DNA of 64,000 nt, taken from contig NW_001799133.1 of NCBI RefSeq assembly GCF_000165425.1, forward strand, positions 391,406 to 455,405, written 5' to 3'. The notes below the pieces were generated by a model. It did not search any database. It worked only from the letters and a program-made list of their open reading frames with translations, and was not told the origin of the DNA. This document shows, in pieces, positions 11,612-24,675 of the stretch (within the stretch, counting starts at the first letter, position 1; every line of letters begins with the position of its first letter). Made by a program: the position numbers and the translations under genes. Source of the DNA: Paramecium tetraurelia. Its lineage: Eukaryota > Ciliophora > Oligohymenophorea > Peniculida > Parameciidae.

Positions 11612-12581
11612 ATGAATTTTGAAGATTATTAGTATCTCTTTAAATTTGTATTGATTGGAGACACAGGTTGCATTCATTAATTATTCTTAGGAGTTGGCAA
11701 ATCCTGCTTCTTGTCTTAATATGTGAAAGGCAAATTCATCTAGGAGTATGATCCTACTATCGGATTGGAATTTGAAAGCAAATCTATTGAATTCAATGAT
11801 GGTGTTGTTGTTCAAAATCAATTATGGGATACTGTAACTTTTACTATTTTAATTAGTCTGGAAGCTCTCAATTTATGGCAATATAGAAAACATTTTGTTA
11901 AAAGTAATTAATCTTCTTTATATACTCAATCTAGTGCAGCTGCTGCTATTGTTTTCTACAAAATAAATAGTGAAGCCTCATTTAAATCCCTACAAAATTG
12001 GATAAACATTCTTAAATAAGTCTCCTCTGATAAGATTCAGATCGTTATTGTTGCAACTAATAAAGATTTAGAAGATCAAAGGTACACTATAATTTCTCAA
12101 TTTAGACAAGTACAAACATCCTAAGGGAGAGATCTTGCTGATTCTTTAGAGGCAAAATTTTATGAGATTTCCAATCATGACAAAGATTAAATAGACGGAA
12201 TCGTTAATTCTATATCCTACAATGTGCTACGTTTAATCAATTCCAGCAAGATCAACCCATTAAACACGGTATTTCCATTTATCATAATAGCAATATGGTG
12301 TTAAAATGAGTAGGTAATAAGAACAACAATATGCATCTTAAATAGAAAACACTGATGAGAAAGTCATTTAGCAATCACCTTCTCCAAAAAGGAGAGGTTC
12401 AGATATTAAAACCGAATAAAATATGATCTCCCCCAATAAAATATCAGCCTCTCCTTAAAGATCATAACAAGAATAAGAATAAACTCAATAAAATTAATAA
12501 TAAGAAAAACCAAAAATTCAGTTAAGACACATTCTGATACCAATAATCGTTGCTTATGTGCTGTATTTAATATTTTTCTGA
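11612..12581 (+). CDS. Rab-like small GTPase with C-terminal membrane anchor
   Basis: 281 aa after five introns (24, 23, 31, 24, 22 nt). G1 is GDTGVGKSCF, the effector region YDPTIGLEFES, G3 WDTSGSSQF instead of WDTAGQE, G4 ATNKDL. After the GTPase fold comes a Ser/Gln-rich linker with SPSPKRRGS and a final hydrophobic segment, HILIPIIVAYVLYLIFF, at the very end. There is no C-terminal cysteine for prenylation. The missing catalytic Gln predicts poor GTP hydrolysis (inference). The anchor is seen in sequence, though its reading frame depends on the last 22-nt intron. It lies 40-113 bases from the divergent stomatin gene. Confidence 0.87.
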
Positions 12582-12787
12582 ATTATTGTGTATTAAAATG
12601 TATATATATAATAATAGCAATTTAATCATTATTTGAATAAGCATTCATTTCTTATATTATAGTTCGAATATTAATCATATAATGAGTGAATTTACAGAAT
12701 TATGCTCTAATTTTGTAGTATAGTTACAATTTACTCTTATTTATGAATAGAAATTAATATGACAAATTAATTATTATAATTATTGTA

Positions 12788-14100
12788 ATGTGTCTTACTG
12801 TTGCATGTGAGGCTGTGTGTTGTGCAGGAACACAAATTTGTAATCTTGCTTGTTGTTGCTGTAAGTACTTTGCTGAAACAACCTTAAAAGAGCAAATAAA
12901 ATTAGCTTACATACTCTTAAACTATTTAATCATGGCATTTACTGTGATTGCATTGTACTACATTTAAGATTTTTATATCAATTATCTACATTATTTTGGA
13001 TGTCCAGAAGGAATTTCGAATTTATGTTTGGGAATATCAGGCATCTATAGGATGAGTTTTGTTCTTACAATATTTTATATCATAATACTATTGTTTATGT
13101 GTTAAAAAGGATGGTTGGCTAAGATGATAAACGATGGATTATGGTTGCTCAAATTCATGTAAACATGATTTATATGATAAATAGATTCATAACAGTGTTT
13201 TTTTATGGAACACTCTATATGCCAAACCGATTTTTTGAAGTCTTTGTAGACATAAGTATCGTTGCTTCAGGGATATATCAGCTATTTTAAATAATTATCT
13301 ACATTGATATTTTCTACTTGTGGGCTGAGAAGTGGGCAAGAATGTATGATGACGGAATTGAAGGAATGGGATCAGCTTTGGTAGCTGCAGCTTCATTAAC
13401 ATTTACATTAGCTTTAATCCTAAATATCTACAATTTTATTTGGTTCGATCATAATTACATCATCAACCTTATTAATATTGCAATAATAATCTTATTAACA
13501 GTAGTTTAATTATTTGGATTCAATCCTAACGGATCTCTACTCGCAACAGGGTGTATCTCTTGTTATATAACATACTAGACTTTTAGTGCATTATCCAGTT
13601 ATCCAAATGCAGATATCAATATATTTTATGATTCTGAAAAGAACATGAAAGTCTAGATGTTCGTTAATGGAATCTTAAACTTTGTTGCATTGATTTACAT
13701 CATATTTGCTACATAAGAACAAAGCAAATAGGCATTAGCAATCTTAGATAAATCAAATGAAAAGAAGAGATCAAATCAAAATTCAAATCAATAGATTGAA
13801 ATCGAAATGACTTCTACTCAATAAATGAATGAAGCTAAGGCTTTAATTGAATAAATTGAATTACAACCTTACTCGACCAATCAATATATTGTATTCCATA
13901 TTGTCATGACCTTTTGTTCAATGTATATGGCTATGATGATTACGAATTGGGGTAGTCCGAGCATCAGAGTTGGCACTTTTGAATTGTATATGCCTAGTCA
14001 ACTCAGTTATAATGTGAAAATAGGATCAAGTTGGATTTGCTCTGGACTTTACTTTTGGACTTTGATTGCTCCAAGAGTTCTGCCAGATAGATTTAATTGA
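12788..14100 (+). CDS. SERINC/TMS1 family multi-pass membrane protein
   Basis: 428 aa with a single 26-nt intron. The N-terminus has the family's cysteine cluster, AGTQICNLACCCCKYFAET, and many membrane spans follow, with CLGISGIYRMSFVLTIFY and a C-terminal YMAMMITNWGSPS. It ends SGLYFWTLIAPRVLPDRFN, as SERINC proteins do. The family was named for serine incorporation into lipids and acts as phospholipid scramblases. Spans are about ten by eye. ATG 12788 is used because upstream codons in frame are AT-rich noise. Confidence 0.88.
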
Positions 14101-14251
14101 TTTATTATAATAGAGGGATTGCAAAGTACTAAATTAATAAAATATTTATAATAAATATTAATATCCGACTTTGTTTTTATTTGTTTTTATTTGAATATAT
14201 GAAATAGGTTGTATATACAAATAAACTCAAAATTTGTCCATCTTTCTATCA

Positions 14252-14656
14252 TCATAGCTATTTGAATGTGGTAAATGAATTCGATCTTTTTCGATGACCT
14301 TCCTTTTCTTATTTAGTTTATTTGGATTGTTTCAATTACCATACAAATTAATTAGGAGTGCAACTTAATGTACTTTTTTAACATTCAATTTCAGATATAG
14401 AATAACATGAATCATCCTCATCCTCCATAAATTACTCATTGTTTCTTGGATTTATGTAATTTTCTAAAATAAATTACTCCAACTATCCTTTCTCGTAAGA
14501 TTTAAATAATTGCCCTAAATCTTTCGAATCATGAGAAACAACAAAATTCTTCAATTCACTTCTTTCCTCAGCCGTAATCAATTTCTACTGGTACATACTT
14601 TAAATTGTACGAAGTAATGAGGAATAAAATGGAACTAGCTCTATATTTGAAGACAT
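14252..14656 (-). CDS. Hypothetical protein, 134 aa
   Basis: Intronless frame with clean start and TGA. The first half is helical, with an acid/base-rich stretch ITAEERSELKNFVVSHDSK. The second half is acidic, then basic and Ser-rich (HRKRSNSF). I do not recognise it. It lies convergent with the SERINC gene and just downstream of NOP10 on the same strand. Confidence 0.68.
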
Positions 14657-14792
14657 ATTTAAACGAATTATATTAAAATATTGTTTTAGTTTTTAACTAA
14701 AAATATCTACACTATCATCCATCCTCATTCTCTCCGATCGTACATTCATTAATAGATATTACATAAAATATAAATTTATAATCATTAACATT

Positions 14793-15012
14793 TCAAAATT
14801 AATGAGGTTCACCTTAAGTTGGTAATAAACCAAATCTCTTCTTTAATTCAACACGATATTTCTAATTAACATCATCGGGACTAAATCTCGCTATTCAATT
14901 AATTCTAATCTATACCAGGATGAGCATTAAATGTATATGAACCATCATCAAGTGTGTTTTTTAAAGTGTAAACTCTTTTTCCTTCCTCATTCAAATAATA
15001 CCTCAAATGCAT
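14793..15012 (-). CDS. NOP10: NOP10, H/ACA snoRNP protein
   Basis: 64 aa, the normal family length, with one 25-nt intron at 14891-14915. The sequence runs MHLRYYLNEEGKRVYTLKN, then HPARFSPDDV and KKRFGLLPTQ, which matches eukaryotic NOP10 nearly residue by residue; the HPARFSPDD motif spans the splice site. NOP10 is a core subunit, with dyskerin, GAR1 and NHP2, of the particle that makes pseudouridines in rRNA and supports telomerase RNA. Small size and the split motif make it easy to miss in automatic annotation. Confidence 0.95.
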
Positions 15013-15593
15013 TTTTATTTTAATATTTAATTTATATTGATCTCTATTCAGATTGAAGAATAAACAAAAACAACATCATCTCTAACTCAAAATTTCACTC
15101 AATTCTAACCTCTATCCATTCCTTTTTTCTATTAAAACTCATACATCAATTCAGAGAATGCTTTATTATTGAAATAACATATATATTTTATCACTATTCT
15201 ATTCATTGTCCAAATTGATATAACACATAAAGATAAGAATGCAAATTATTGCATTCAAATTCCTCTATCTTTTATAAAATTAAAGGATATATATTGATTA
15301 TTCAATGTATTATCTCAATCTAAAGTTTATATATTTTGTAGATATTTATTACGTAAAGATTGAATTATTATACCTATTTCTAGCCATATTACTTAATTAG
15401 AAATTATACACTTGTTTTTAATGTACTTTTTTCAAAGCTATATTCAGAAGATGATCCATTTGATTTTATGATCTTAGCGCAATACTATCAATTTGGTATA
15501 TGCATTAAGGTTTCAATTTCCTAATACATGTGATCATGTGATCATGACCTGTAAAACAAAACATGCGTAGATATTTATATAATATAATATGAA
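15013..15593. other. AT-rich intergenic with one doubtful ORF
   Basis: About 580 bases between NOP10 and Sec61 beta. On the minus strand 15151-15459 is open for 102 codons in ciliate code, starting MDHLLNIALKKVHQKQ, but it has no motif and could be chance in such AT-rich DNA. A palindromic stretch with repeated GATCATG around 15532-15547 is also visible. Confidence 0.4.
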
Positions 15594-15873
15594 TCATTGT
15601 CCTTCAGGGGCAGTTTCTGCTCCTCCTGATCTAAGTTTGCTGAATATGTGTAAGAGCACAACGATTCCCAAATATACAAGACTAATTATAAGTACGGTGT
15701 TTGGTTGAACTTTTAGGGATGAGACATCTCCAGAATAGAAATTTAATCCTGATTGTCCTCCATTTTCTGTTGCTTTTGATGCTAAATCATGTAAACACAA
15801 ATATCTTACGACTCTTGCCTCCACCTTGTCTTCTCTTTATTGCATCCTTGGCGAGTTAAGCTTTTTCAGACAT
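15594..15873 (-). CDS. SEC61B: Sec61 subunit beta
   Basis: 83 aa, the usual size, with one 28-nt intron. The N-terminal cytosolic part has a GGGKSPSKATENGG segment, then LNFYSGDVSSLKVQPNTVLI leading into the single C-terminal membrane span ISLVYLGIVVLLHIFSKL. This is the tail-anchored beta subunit of the ER protein translocon. Splicing replaces a standard-code reading that would carry unrelated residues upstream of the membrane segment. Start ATG at 15873. Confidence 0.93.
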
Positions 15874-16119
15874 TTATTAAATTAATTAATATCAATAATG
15901 TGCACGTTGTTTAATTAATAGTTGCATTAAAATCATCAAATAATTCATATTTCATATTATAAGAAATATTATTCAAAATTATATGAATTCAAGCATTAAT
16001 TACAACTGAATTCTATTTCTTACCCCGATGCTTAATAAAAGAGACAATTCCTTGTTATATCATTTTTATTTCAAAATTCATATGAAGTGGATTCTTATCG
16101 GATATATTGGAAGTTAAAT

Positions 16120-16666
16120 ATGAATTTACTAGAGATTGAATAACAAGTAACATATCTTTTAATCTAAAGTTTAATCTGCTATTTCTACCATAGAAGTAAT
16201 AGGATTAGAATTAATTAAAGTGAAGATTGCTAAATAAAACAATGAGTTAAGAGATCAAACATTCTTTATTGCTACTTAATATGATAGTCTTCCTAATCTT
16301 CATATATGTTCATATTATTTAATATTCCGTAATAGACAACAACATTATAAATTTTATGTCATAGAATACTTATCAAAATTGAAATATTAATCCAATATTA
16401 ATAATAGTTATAGATCAATATTTAAGACAATTTTGTATATGGTATTAACTCAAAGAGATATTAGTATGATAACTTTGATGGATCTTACTTAAGCACCTAT
16501 GAATTTGATTAGAAAGGGATTTGATTTAAAATTGATAATGTATAAAATGGACTGCTAATAAAATTACTTTATCTCTTTTATTATTAATTTCTTAACATTA
16601 TTTTATGTTAATATCGATTAAACCGACATATTACGTATTATGCAGTAATTTAAATCCAAAAAATGA
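16120..16666 (+). CDS. Hypothetical protein, 173 aa
   Basis: ATG 16120, one 25-nt intron (16169-16193) and TGA at 16664-16666. The protein is hydrophobic and basic, for example VIGLELIKVKIAKQNNEL and LTQRDISMITLMDLTQ, with a hydrophobic stretch FISFIINFLTLFYVN near the end. The intron is required: without it the frame hits TGA. I do not recognise the family. Only 31 bases separate it from the next same-strand frame, so the two could be parts of one gene. Confidence 0.55.
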
Positions 16667-16697
16667 AGCTAATAAATATAATTTAGAATAACTAACT

Positions 16698-17156
16698 ATG
16701 AATCTAGATCAATATTAATCTACAGAAGAGAATTGGTCTCAATAATCTTGGAATGAAAATGAGTTATTTGATATTTCATCTTCTCCAATACAGTTTGGTC
16801 GTTAAACCCTCAAGATTAAATATGATAATAACTTAAACTATTTAGATTTTCGTAGTTAGATCTAATAGGTTGAATAACTTTCAGAAGATCAGGATTGTAA
16901 TCTAATTTCTATCGATTCTGTAATTCCTTAAACAATAAATAAGATCAAAAAGAATAAGAAAATTAAAAACAAAACAATTACAAATTTATATAAAGAAATA
17001 TTTTAAAGAATTATTGACAACACGAAGTCTAAATAAGAAGCCCTTCAAAAATTATAGTAGTGTTAGAATATGAAAGTCATGATAGATGAATTGGAAAGTT
17101 CTTTGATGAAAATTAAGCATGTTCTTCTTCTGACAACTAAAACTAATGAATGCTGA
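16698..17156 (+). CDS. Hypothetical Gln/Ser-rich protein with C-terminal helix
   Basis: 152 codons without intron, beginning MNLDQYQSTEENWSQQ. A low-complexity first half leads to a Lys-rich patch (KIKKNKKIKNK) and a helical, coiled-coil-like C-terminus. The same frame extends 15 or more codons upstream without a stop, which leaves open that it is the 3' part of the preceding gene joined by an intron I could not place. Confidence 0.55.
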
Positions 17157-17587
17157 CTGATATTTGTGTTTTCAATTCTAGAATAATTAATTTAATATTT
17201 AATTAGCTATCTATTCTCTATTTAGAAGGATTAAATTCTACTTGAATATTCAAGTATTAAGATTTTTACATAGTATTTTAATTTTTTTCAGAAGCATTTT
17301 CTAAATTTCTGATTTAAAAAAGAGAATTAAATTACAATATATATCACTTTAACCTAATAAAATAAGGTTTAGAACTGGAAACTGTTAGTCATTCGATAGT
17401 TGGATATTCATATATGGATGTAAATTAATGATAATATTTATCAAATGATTAAATTTTGCTTTTAACAACATAAAGTAAAATGAAGTAACTTGTTTATAGG
17501 AGTTAAATTAGTATATATCTTTGCTTTTGGATAATTTAATCATTATAAAATATTAAAAAGAAAATACATACAAGTAAGATAATATAA
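17157..17587. other. AT-rich intergenic between convergent genes
   Basis: About 430 bases of roughly 20% GC sequence. No frame, RNA or repeat of note. Confidence 0.55.
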
Positions 17588-18545
17588 TCATTAATTAAAA
17601 GTGTTCAGAAACCAACCATCCGGGATTATTTATAAATTAGATTCATCAGAACAACTTATTAATTTACCATTTTGCCATTCTCCAAATTTCTTCTTTCCCT
17701 CTTTATTTATCATAAGTCCTTTTCCATGTTATTTTCCATCCAGCCAATATCCTTAGTATTATTTTCCATCAGGCCAATTAAAGATACCGAATCCAGACTT
17801 TTTATCAGCTTCGTATTCCCCATCATAGTATTTACCGTCAATCCACCTATAGAATCCTCTGCCGTGCATTTAATTTCTAGCCCATTAACCGTAATAAGAC
17901 TATGTTCTGAATAATTAATAAATTACCCTACCGTCTGGCCATTCGTATTTGCCAATTCCATTAATCATATTATCCATCCATTCTCCATTATATGTACTTT
18001 GCTAACTCCACTTATAGATTCCCTTTCCATTCTTTTTTCCATTTTAGAACTCTCCCTCATAAACAGAACCATCTGGCCATACTTCTTTACCAATTCCATT
18101 TGATTTTCCTTGCTTGAATTATCCAGTATAGACAGGTCCTCTTGCATATATACATTTTCCATCTCCTTCTAAATAATTGTTAACGAAACTGCCCTCATAG
18201 ATATCGCCATTCGGCATAACTAATCTGCCAAATCCATTTGCTTTATTGTTGAAAATCGTTCCAGTATATATCCCACCACCTTCGAATTTAAGTTGATTCT
18301 AATAACTTTCAACTTACTCCTGTTTTGATTCTTGGGAAATGTATTACTCTTTAAAAAAGGTGGAAGAGTTGGATTTGCTATCCATTGAAGGTGGTTTTTC
18401 TAATTAAAAAGTAATGATTACAAGGCTGTTTTTCATCTTCCTCTTCATATTCTGGATCAGAATCAGAACTAATTTCTTCTTTTTTATTGATTTCACTCTG
18501 AACTCCCTCTGATCTCATTTAGCATTTCTAACATTCTTGTCCCAT
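17588..18545 (-). CDS. MORN-repeat protein with MGQEC N-terminus
   Basis: 302 aa, with introns of 22 and 27 nt. The N-terminal 80 residues are acidic and disordered (SSDSDPEYEEEDEKQ). Then come about nine MORN repeats of 23 residues, such as GGIYTGTIFNNKANGFGRL, YEGEFQNGKKNGKGIYKW and YNGEWMDNMINGIGKYEW. MORN repeats bind membranes and scaffold cortical and ciliary structures. The start MGQECQKCQ has Gly2 and cysteines, compatible with N-myristoylation plus palmitoylation (inference). It is divergent from another MORN gene just 53 bases away. Confidence 0.9.
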
Positions 18546-18598
18546 TGTAATATCGATAAAAAACCTCTTTGATGATATATTATAAATATAATAATTAA
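18546..18598. promoter_or_regulatory. 53-base bidirectional promoter region between two MORN genes
   Basis: The starts of two divergent genes coding for the same class of protein are only 53 AT-rich bases apart, so 5' UTRs and promoters must be shared or overlapping. No core element can be named by eye. Confidence 0.5.
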
Positions 18599-19710
<1,112 letters not shown>

Positions 19711-19788
19711 ACATCTTTTCTATTTATTTTCGTTATTCTACATTCATTTTTTATTTTATTCACCTCTTTAATTATATTATTAACTGAC

Positions 19789-21373
19789 ATGAGTGAATCC
19801 TAGCTAATTGAAAAGCTTCAAAAATATGGTAATAAGAAAGGAATGTATGAGAATGATCTGTTAAATTCCTCCCAAGAATGCAGCTATAAGATTAGCACAA
19901 GTCCTAGATTTCATAAATATCATCATCAATCACCTGTCATTTATCAATCTCCTGCTAATGTTTCATCATCCCTAGAACATTATCCCTTTGATAAAGAGGA
20001 TGTATAAATCAAAGACCCTCAAGGTGAAATACGCTTCTTGCTTAACATCATAGATTAATTGTAATATGATTTATAGATATAATACAATGACAGTGAGATG
20101 ATTAAAAAGAAGTATTAAGAATTACAATATTAAGTGCAGAAGATGCAAAGCAATGTTTTCAAAGAGTAAGAATAATATGAAACTAAACAATTCTGTGATT
20201 AATTAGAGAAACAAAACAAATAATTAAATAATGAGAATAACACACTCAAAAAAAATTACTAAGAAGTTTAATAAAAATATCTAGATTGCTAAAAGGAATT
20301 AGATAACTTAAAACTGAATGCTTCTGAACTATTAATTTAAAATGAAGGATTATATTCTCTATTAAACTCTTTAAAAGATAAACATCAATTCGATATTGAC
20401 AGTCAAGCAAAACATTTTGAACTTATTAATCAAAAAAAAATTGATGATGAAGTCAATGTCATTCAGAGATAATACAGAAGAGAAATTGAAACTTAGAATT
20501 CTATCTCAGATTCTTACAAAAAAAAAATAGAAGACTTAACAAATGAATGTGAGATTAAATCAAAGAAGCTAAGCTAATAACAAGAGATTAACTTAAAATA
20601 AGAATTAGAAATTGAAATATTAAATGGAAAACTAATAAGATATCAAAAGTTAGAATAAGAGTTAGTTGATATCGATACTCTATATTAATAAAAAAATAGA
20701 TTNNNNNNNNNNNNNNNNNNNNNNNNNNNNNNNNNNNNNNNNNNNNNNNNNNNNNNNNNNNNNNNNNNNNNNNNNNNNNNNNNNNNNNNNNNNNNNNNNN
20801 NNNNNNNNNNNNNNNNNNNNNNNNNNNNNNNNNNNNNNNNNNNNNNNNNNNNNNNNNNNNNNNNNNNNNNNNNNNNNNNNNNNNNNNNNNNNNNNNNNNN
20901 NNNNNNNNNNNNNNNNNNNNNNNNNNNNNNCGTTTAAATTATAATAAAATATCTTGGACAAAGAAAGGAATGACTATATTGATAGGATTAAATAATTATA
21001 AAAATAGTTAGATGAATTATCAAATGTTAATAATGAATTCAAAAAAAAGGAGTTGGAACAATAAAGATTGCTAAATAAATTATCAGAATATGGGGATGAA
21101 AACATGAGATTATTGGAATAAAACACTTTTATCTTGGATAAGACCAATGACACAGAAACATTAAGAGTTAATTATAAGAACTTAGTTAAAAAATATTATT
21201 ATTTAAAGAGTGAAAATGATGGATTAGTATAATCAATAAATTAGCATATAACTAATAGTGCTATTTTATAAAGATAACTATCAAATGCAATTATTGAGAA
21301 AAATGAAGTCATTACAAATCTTCATTATACTTAATAATAATTACTTAACTTGTAATATTCAATAAGTCGTTGA
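19789..21373 (+). CDS. Long coiled-coil protein interrupted by an assembly gap
   Basis: Starts MSESQLIEKLQKYGNKKG. A short Pro/His-rich segment is followed by an almost continuous Gln/Glu/Lys/Leu coiled coil on both sides of a run of N (20703-20930). The frame after the gap is offset by one relative to the frame before it if the N count is literal, so either the gap length is an estimate or an intron lies inside. The stop TGA is at 21371. Many such coiled-coil proteins in ciliates are basal-body or ciliary. No specific family is recognised. Confidence 0.75.
20703..20930. other. Assembly gap (228 N)
   Basis: Unsequenced bases inside a coiled-coil coding region. The flanking sequence is repetitive Gln/Lys-rich coding DNA, which may explain the assembly break. 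Confidence 0.99.
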
Positions 21374-24255
21374 AAAATTATAGTTTAATTATTTTAGATT
21401 AATAAGAATAGAAAATGCTATAAATTATATATATATATCTCTTTCAATTCTTGATGATTATAATAATTAAAAATTATTCCAATTAAATTTATGTTAAAAT
21501 TCATTTACTTTAACCTTTATTAATTCTGTCTTACAAAATTAGCTCTAACATTTAGTTCTTCATTATAAATTACTATAAAAATAAGAATTGTTAGCAAAAT
21601 GACTCTTTAGTCTAACTGTAAAAAATTGTATCTTATTTTTTACAATTATTTTAGTAAGAATTCCATTCTTTATCACTTCCAACTGAATTGTTATCATAAA
21701 TTCAAGTACTATTATAAAATGATTAAAATTATTATAATTTTTTTATTTTGTCGTTAATATTTCTTCAATTTATTATAAAATTTGATGACCAAAATTATAT
21801 ATACAATTTTATGTATTTTTTAGTGAATTTTTGCCCAATTCAATATGTTTGTATTTGATTTTACTCAATTTAAGGGATCGTTGTCTGTACACTTACCAAT
21901 ATGATCTAGTATGACAAATTATACCCAATAAATGGTTAAAAAGTCAATATATATTTTGAATATATATTTTTATTCAGCACACCCTCCATCCTCATCTATA
22001 TCAAACTCGTTATTTCAAAAAGTTATTACGGTAAATTAATGACTCAACTTCGGCGATGATAAAATTACATTAAACTTTCTTAAAAATATAATTTTGAGGA
22101 CTAATTTTATAAAAACGATATTAATCAAATTTTAGGGCAATGTGAATTCCTATCAATCAATCACACAATTATCTACTTGGTGGATTAATTTAACATTTTA
22201 TATTAGATATTATTTTAGATATCAGAGCTTTAAGCATAAAATTTACAACATCCCAAAGGAATTATTTCAAGAATTAATGTTTGTGAATTTCAAACTTCTT
22301 AATAAGAAAATATCAAAATTCATTAGATGTGGATTTAATATATTTAAAATAATATCAAATAAGTTATTATATGAGGACAGATATTGAATATATAAGTCAA
22401 ACAGAAAAATCGTACTTGTCAAGGCCTGACGGAGTCCTTGTCTTTTGTTAAGACTTAAGCTTTCTTCTTTATATAATAGGGTTCTTTTCAATGGAATATT
22501 ATTTGCTTCGTGATACCGGCGGTGATTGTACCAGGCTTTAAGTTATCAAATATGATTCAAATTTATCAGTTGTAGATTTATTTTGATTCTACACTATTTT
22601 AGTTTTTGTGACAGAACACCCCATAAATTTTAATTATTATTTTTAATCTTAATTAACAAGTCATAGGAATTTAATTTAAATAAATTCTTTCTACTGATAG
22701 TCAACCCTATCTAATGTTTAATTACAATATAGATTAAGACTCATTTCTCAAGTTTTTTCTTTAATTGAAATATTTGTCAAATGATTTTTCAGATATAAAA
22801 ACATTATCGATTATATGTAAATGTTTAACTTTTGATATATTTGTTGGATTAATCGGTTTATTCCTTAACAAAAATCTATTTTTTAACTGTATATTTATTT
22901 CATAATTTAAATTTAATATGTATTACTTTAAAAACTTTGAAAAATCTCAAAGAATGGCCACTCTTGGTATAAATAATTTGAAAGTGTTATTTTTACTCCA
23001 CAACTATTATCTATTTGTAATTTAAAGTTTAGAATTATGACCCTATCCGTAACTATCATTATAATGAAAAAATAAACATGAATCCAAAAAAATAATCTCC
23101 TAGTTGTTCTCATGAGTAAACTTGGCGTCAGGGATACATCAAATATAATTGATTATACTAACACATTTATACAAATAATGCAATTGTTTTAATCTAAAAT
23201 GTTTTACTGAGTAGAGTAGTAAATCGGAATATATAAAAAATCTAATAACTATATTCTAATTGAAATTTTTTTTTATAAAAATATAATCAAAATAAAAAAA
23301 AATAATCTCCAAGGAATGAAAATTAATTAATTTTACTTTAATTGCATGCATGATTAAAACAAGCAATAATTAATTAAAAATCAAAATTTTGTTCTCCCAT
23401 TGATTAAGGATTTATGATATCCAGCAACACAAATTATAAGTATAAAAATATCACTATAATCAAAAATATTATTCTTCTGAGGAGTGAAAAATAAAATAAA
23501 TTCTTTATTAAATAATTGAGAATTTAATTTAACTATTATAAATTTGAGTATATTAATCTCTAGCTAGCTGTTTTCTGAATCCCATTTAAAATTTAACTAC
23601 AATATATCCTTCTTTATTTATCCTAACAAACTACAAAAATATCGTAGACATTATTCAAACCTAAATTAGTGAAAGGAATCAAAAAACTATGTAATGTGTC
23701 TTATCTATTTCATAATTGTTATCAATTTAACAATTTACACCTTTAAATTCTCTTCAGAGAATAATTACTAAAAATAACTTTAAATAAATTGAGTCTATTT
23801 ACACTAAAAGAGAACTTTAAATTAATATTATTGCTGGTTGTTGAAAAAAAGTCATAACCCTTCGGTTTTTATAAATATGTATATATAAAAATACTTTTTA
23901 TTATTTTTAGATTAAAATTAACCCTTTTATTTTAATCTGAGTTTATGGAACATCAATTTTTTAGGGTGACAGTTACTTAATATGATATCAAAAGATCTTT
24001 TTTGTAGGAAGAACAATTATAATAATTTTCGAATAGGATGTAAGCATTTTCAATTCGTAATAATTATATTTTATATTTTATTGGAATTAAAAATGATTAA
24101 AATTATAATTACCTTTAAAATTGAATTAGTTTATTCGCAATCTTTTTTTCTTTTTACCCTTTATCTGTTAATTCAGCAATTAAGTGAATTTTATATCAGT
24201 TTCATTAAAATAATCAAGATATTGTTTTCAATAATAATATAAAATATATGAATAA
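21374..24255. other. Gene-poor AT-rich stretch, first part
   Basis: Nearly 2.9 kb with no gene I can support. An 81-codon plus-strand frame (22142-22387) and an 86-codon frame (23982-24242) are free of motif. At about 22400-22550 there is a patch of higher GC than its surroundings. Its minus strand reads LKAWYNHRRYHEANN followed by about 70 codons, reminiscent of the end of rve-type integrase cores, but the upstream frame is broken. It may be a transposon relic. Confidence 0.5.
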
Positions 24256-24675
24256 TCAAAATATTTTTCCATAATTATAATAGTTCACAAGGTTATGACA
24301 ACTCATGTATTATAGCCAAGCTTGCGTTTAATACCAGTTTTGATAATTGGAGTACTAAGTGTAATAAGAATTATTATATGATTCATTATTTTGAAGGGTT
24401 TAAAACTCTTAAACTTATTTAGTTTCCACAATAGGTATTTCCTTTGAATTATTGTAATTCTATTATATTAATTCTTCTTTTTATTATTTTAATCTTCGAG
24501 TCCTCCTCTCTTTTTTCCCGACCCGGCCTTCATGTTTATAAAGAGAGAGAATTGCTTTCCCAGTTGAGAATTTAATTCCAAATTATTTAGCTGCTTGTCT
24601 TATTGTACAAGCTCCTTAATTTACTTTTTCGATGAAAGCTCTTCGAGTTTCATTTGAAATTTTGGAGTATTTCAT
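24256..24675 (-). CDS. Small helix-turn-helix protein, transposase-like DNA-binding domain
   Basis: 139 aa, intronless, visible only in ciliate code (many TAA/TAG). The N-terminal 50 residues, for example ETRRAFIEKVNQGACTIRQA then AKQFGIKFSTGKAIL, have the pattern of the N-terminal helix-turn-helix of Tc1/mariner-like transposases, followed by a very basic GRVGKKERRTRRLK stretch. The rest is Asn/Gln/Tyr-rich and contains no DDE catalytic part. It stands alone in 4.7 kb of gene-poor DNA. It could be a domesticated DNA-binding domain, or a decayed element whose N-terminus stays open. Family match is inference. Confidence 0.7.

Noticed and set aside
17965-18162. Minus-strand 65-codon frame starting MENVYMQ
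   Set aside because: Frame-shifted reading of the MORN array of the gene at 17588-18545.
22142-22387. 81-codon plus-strand frame
   Set aside because: No motif, no splice context and extreme AT codon bias. Left as non-coding, with the nearby GC-richer patch noted separately.
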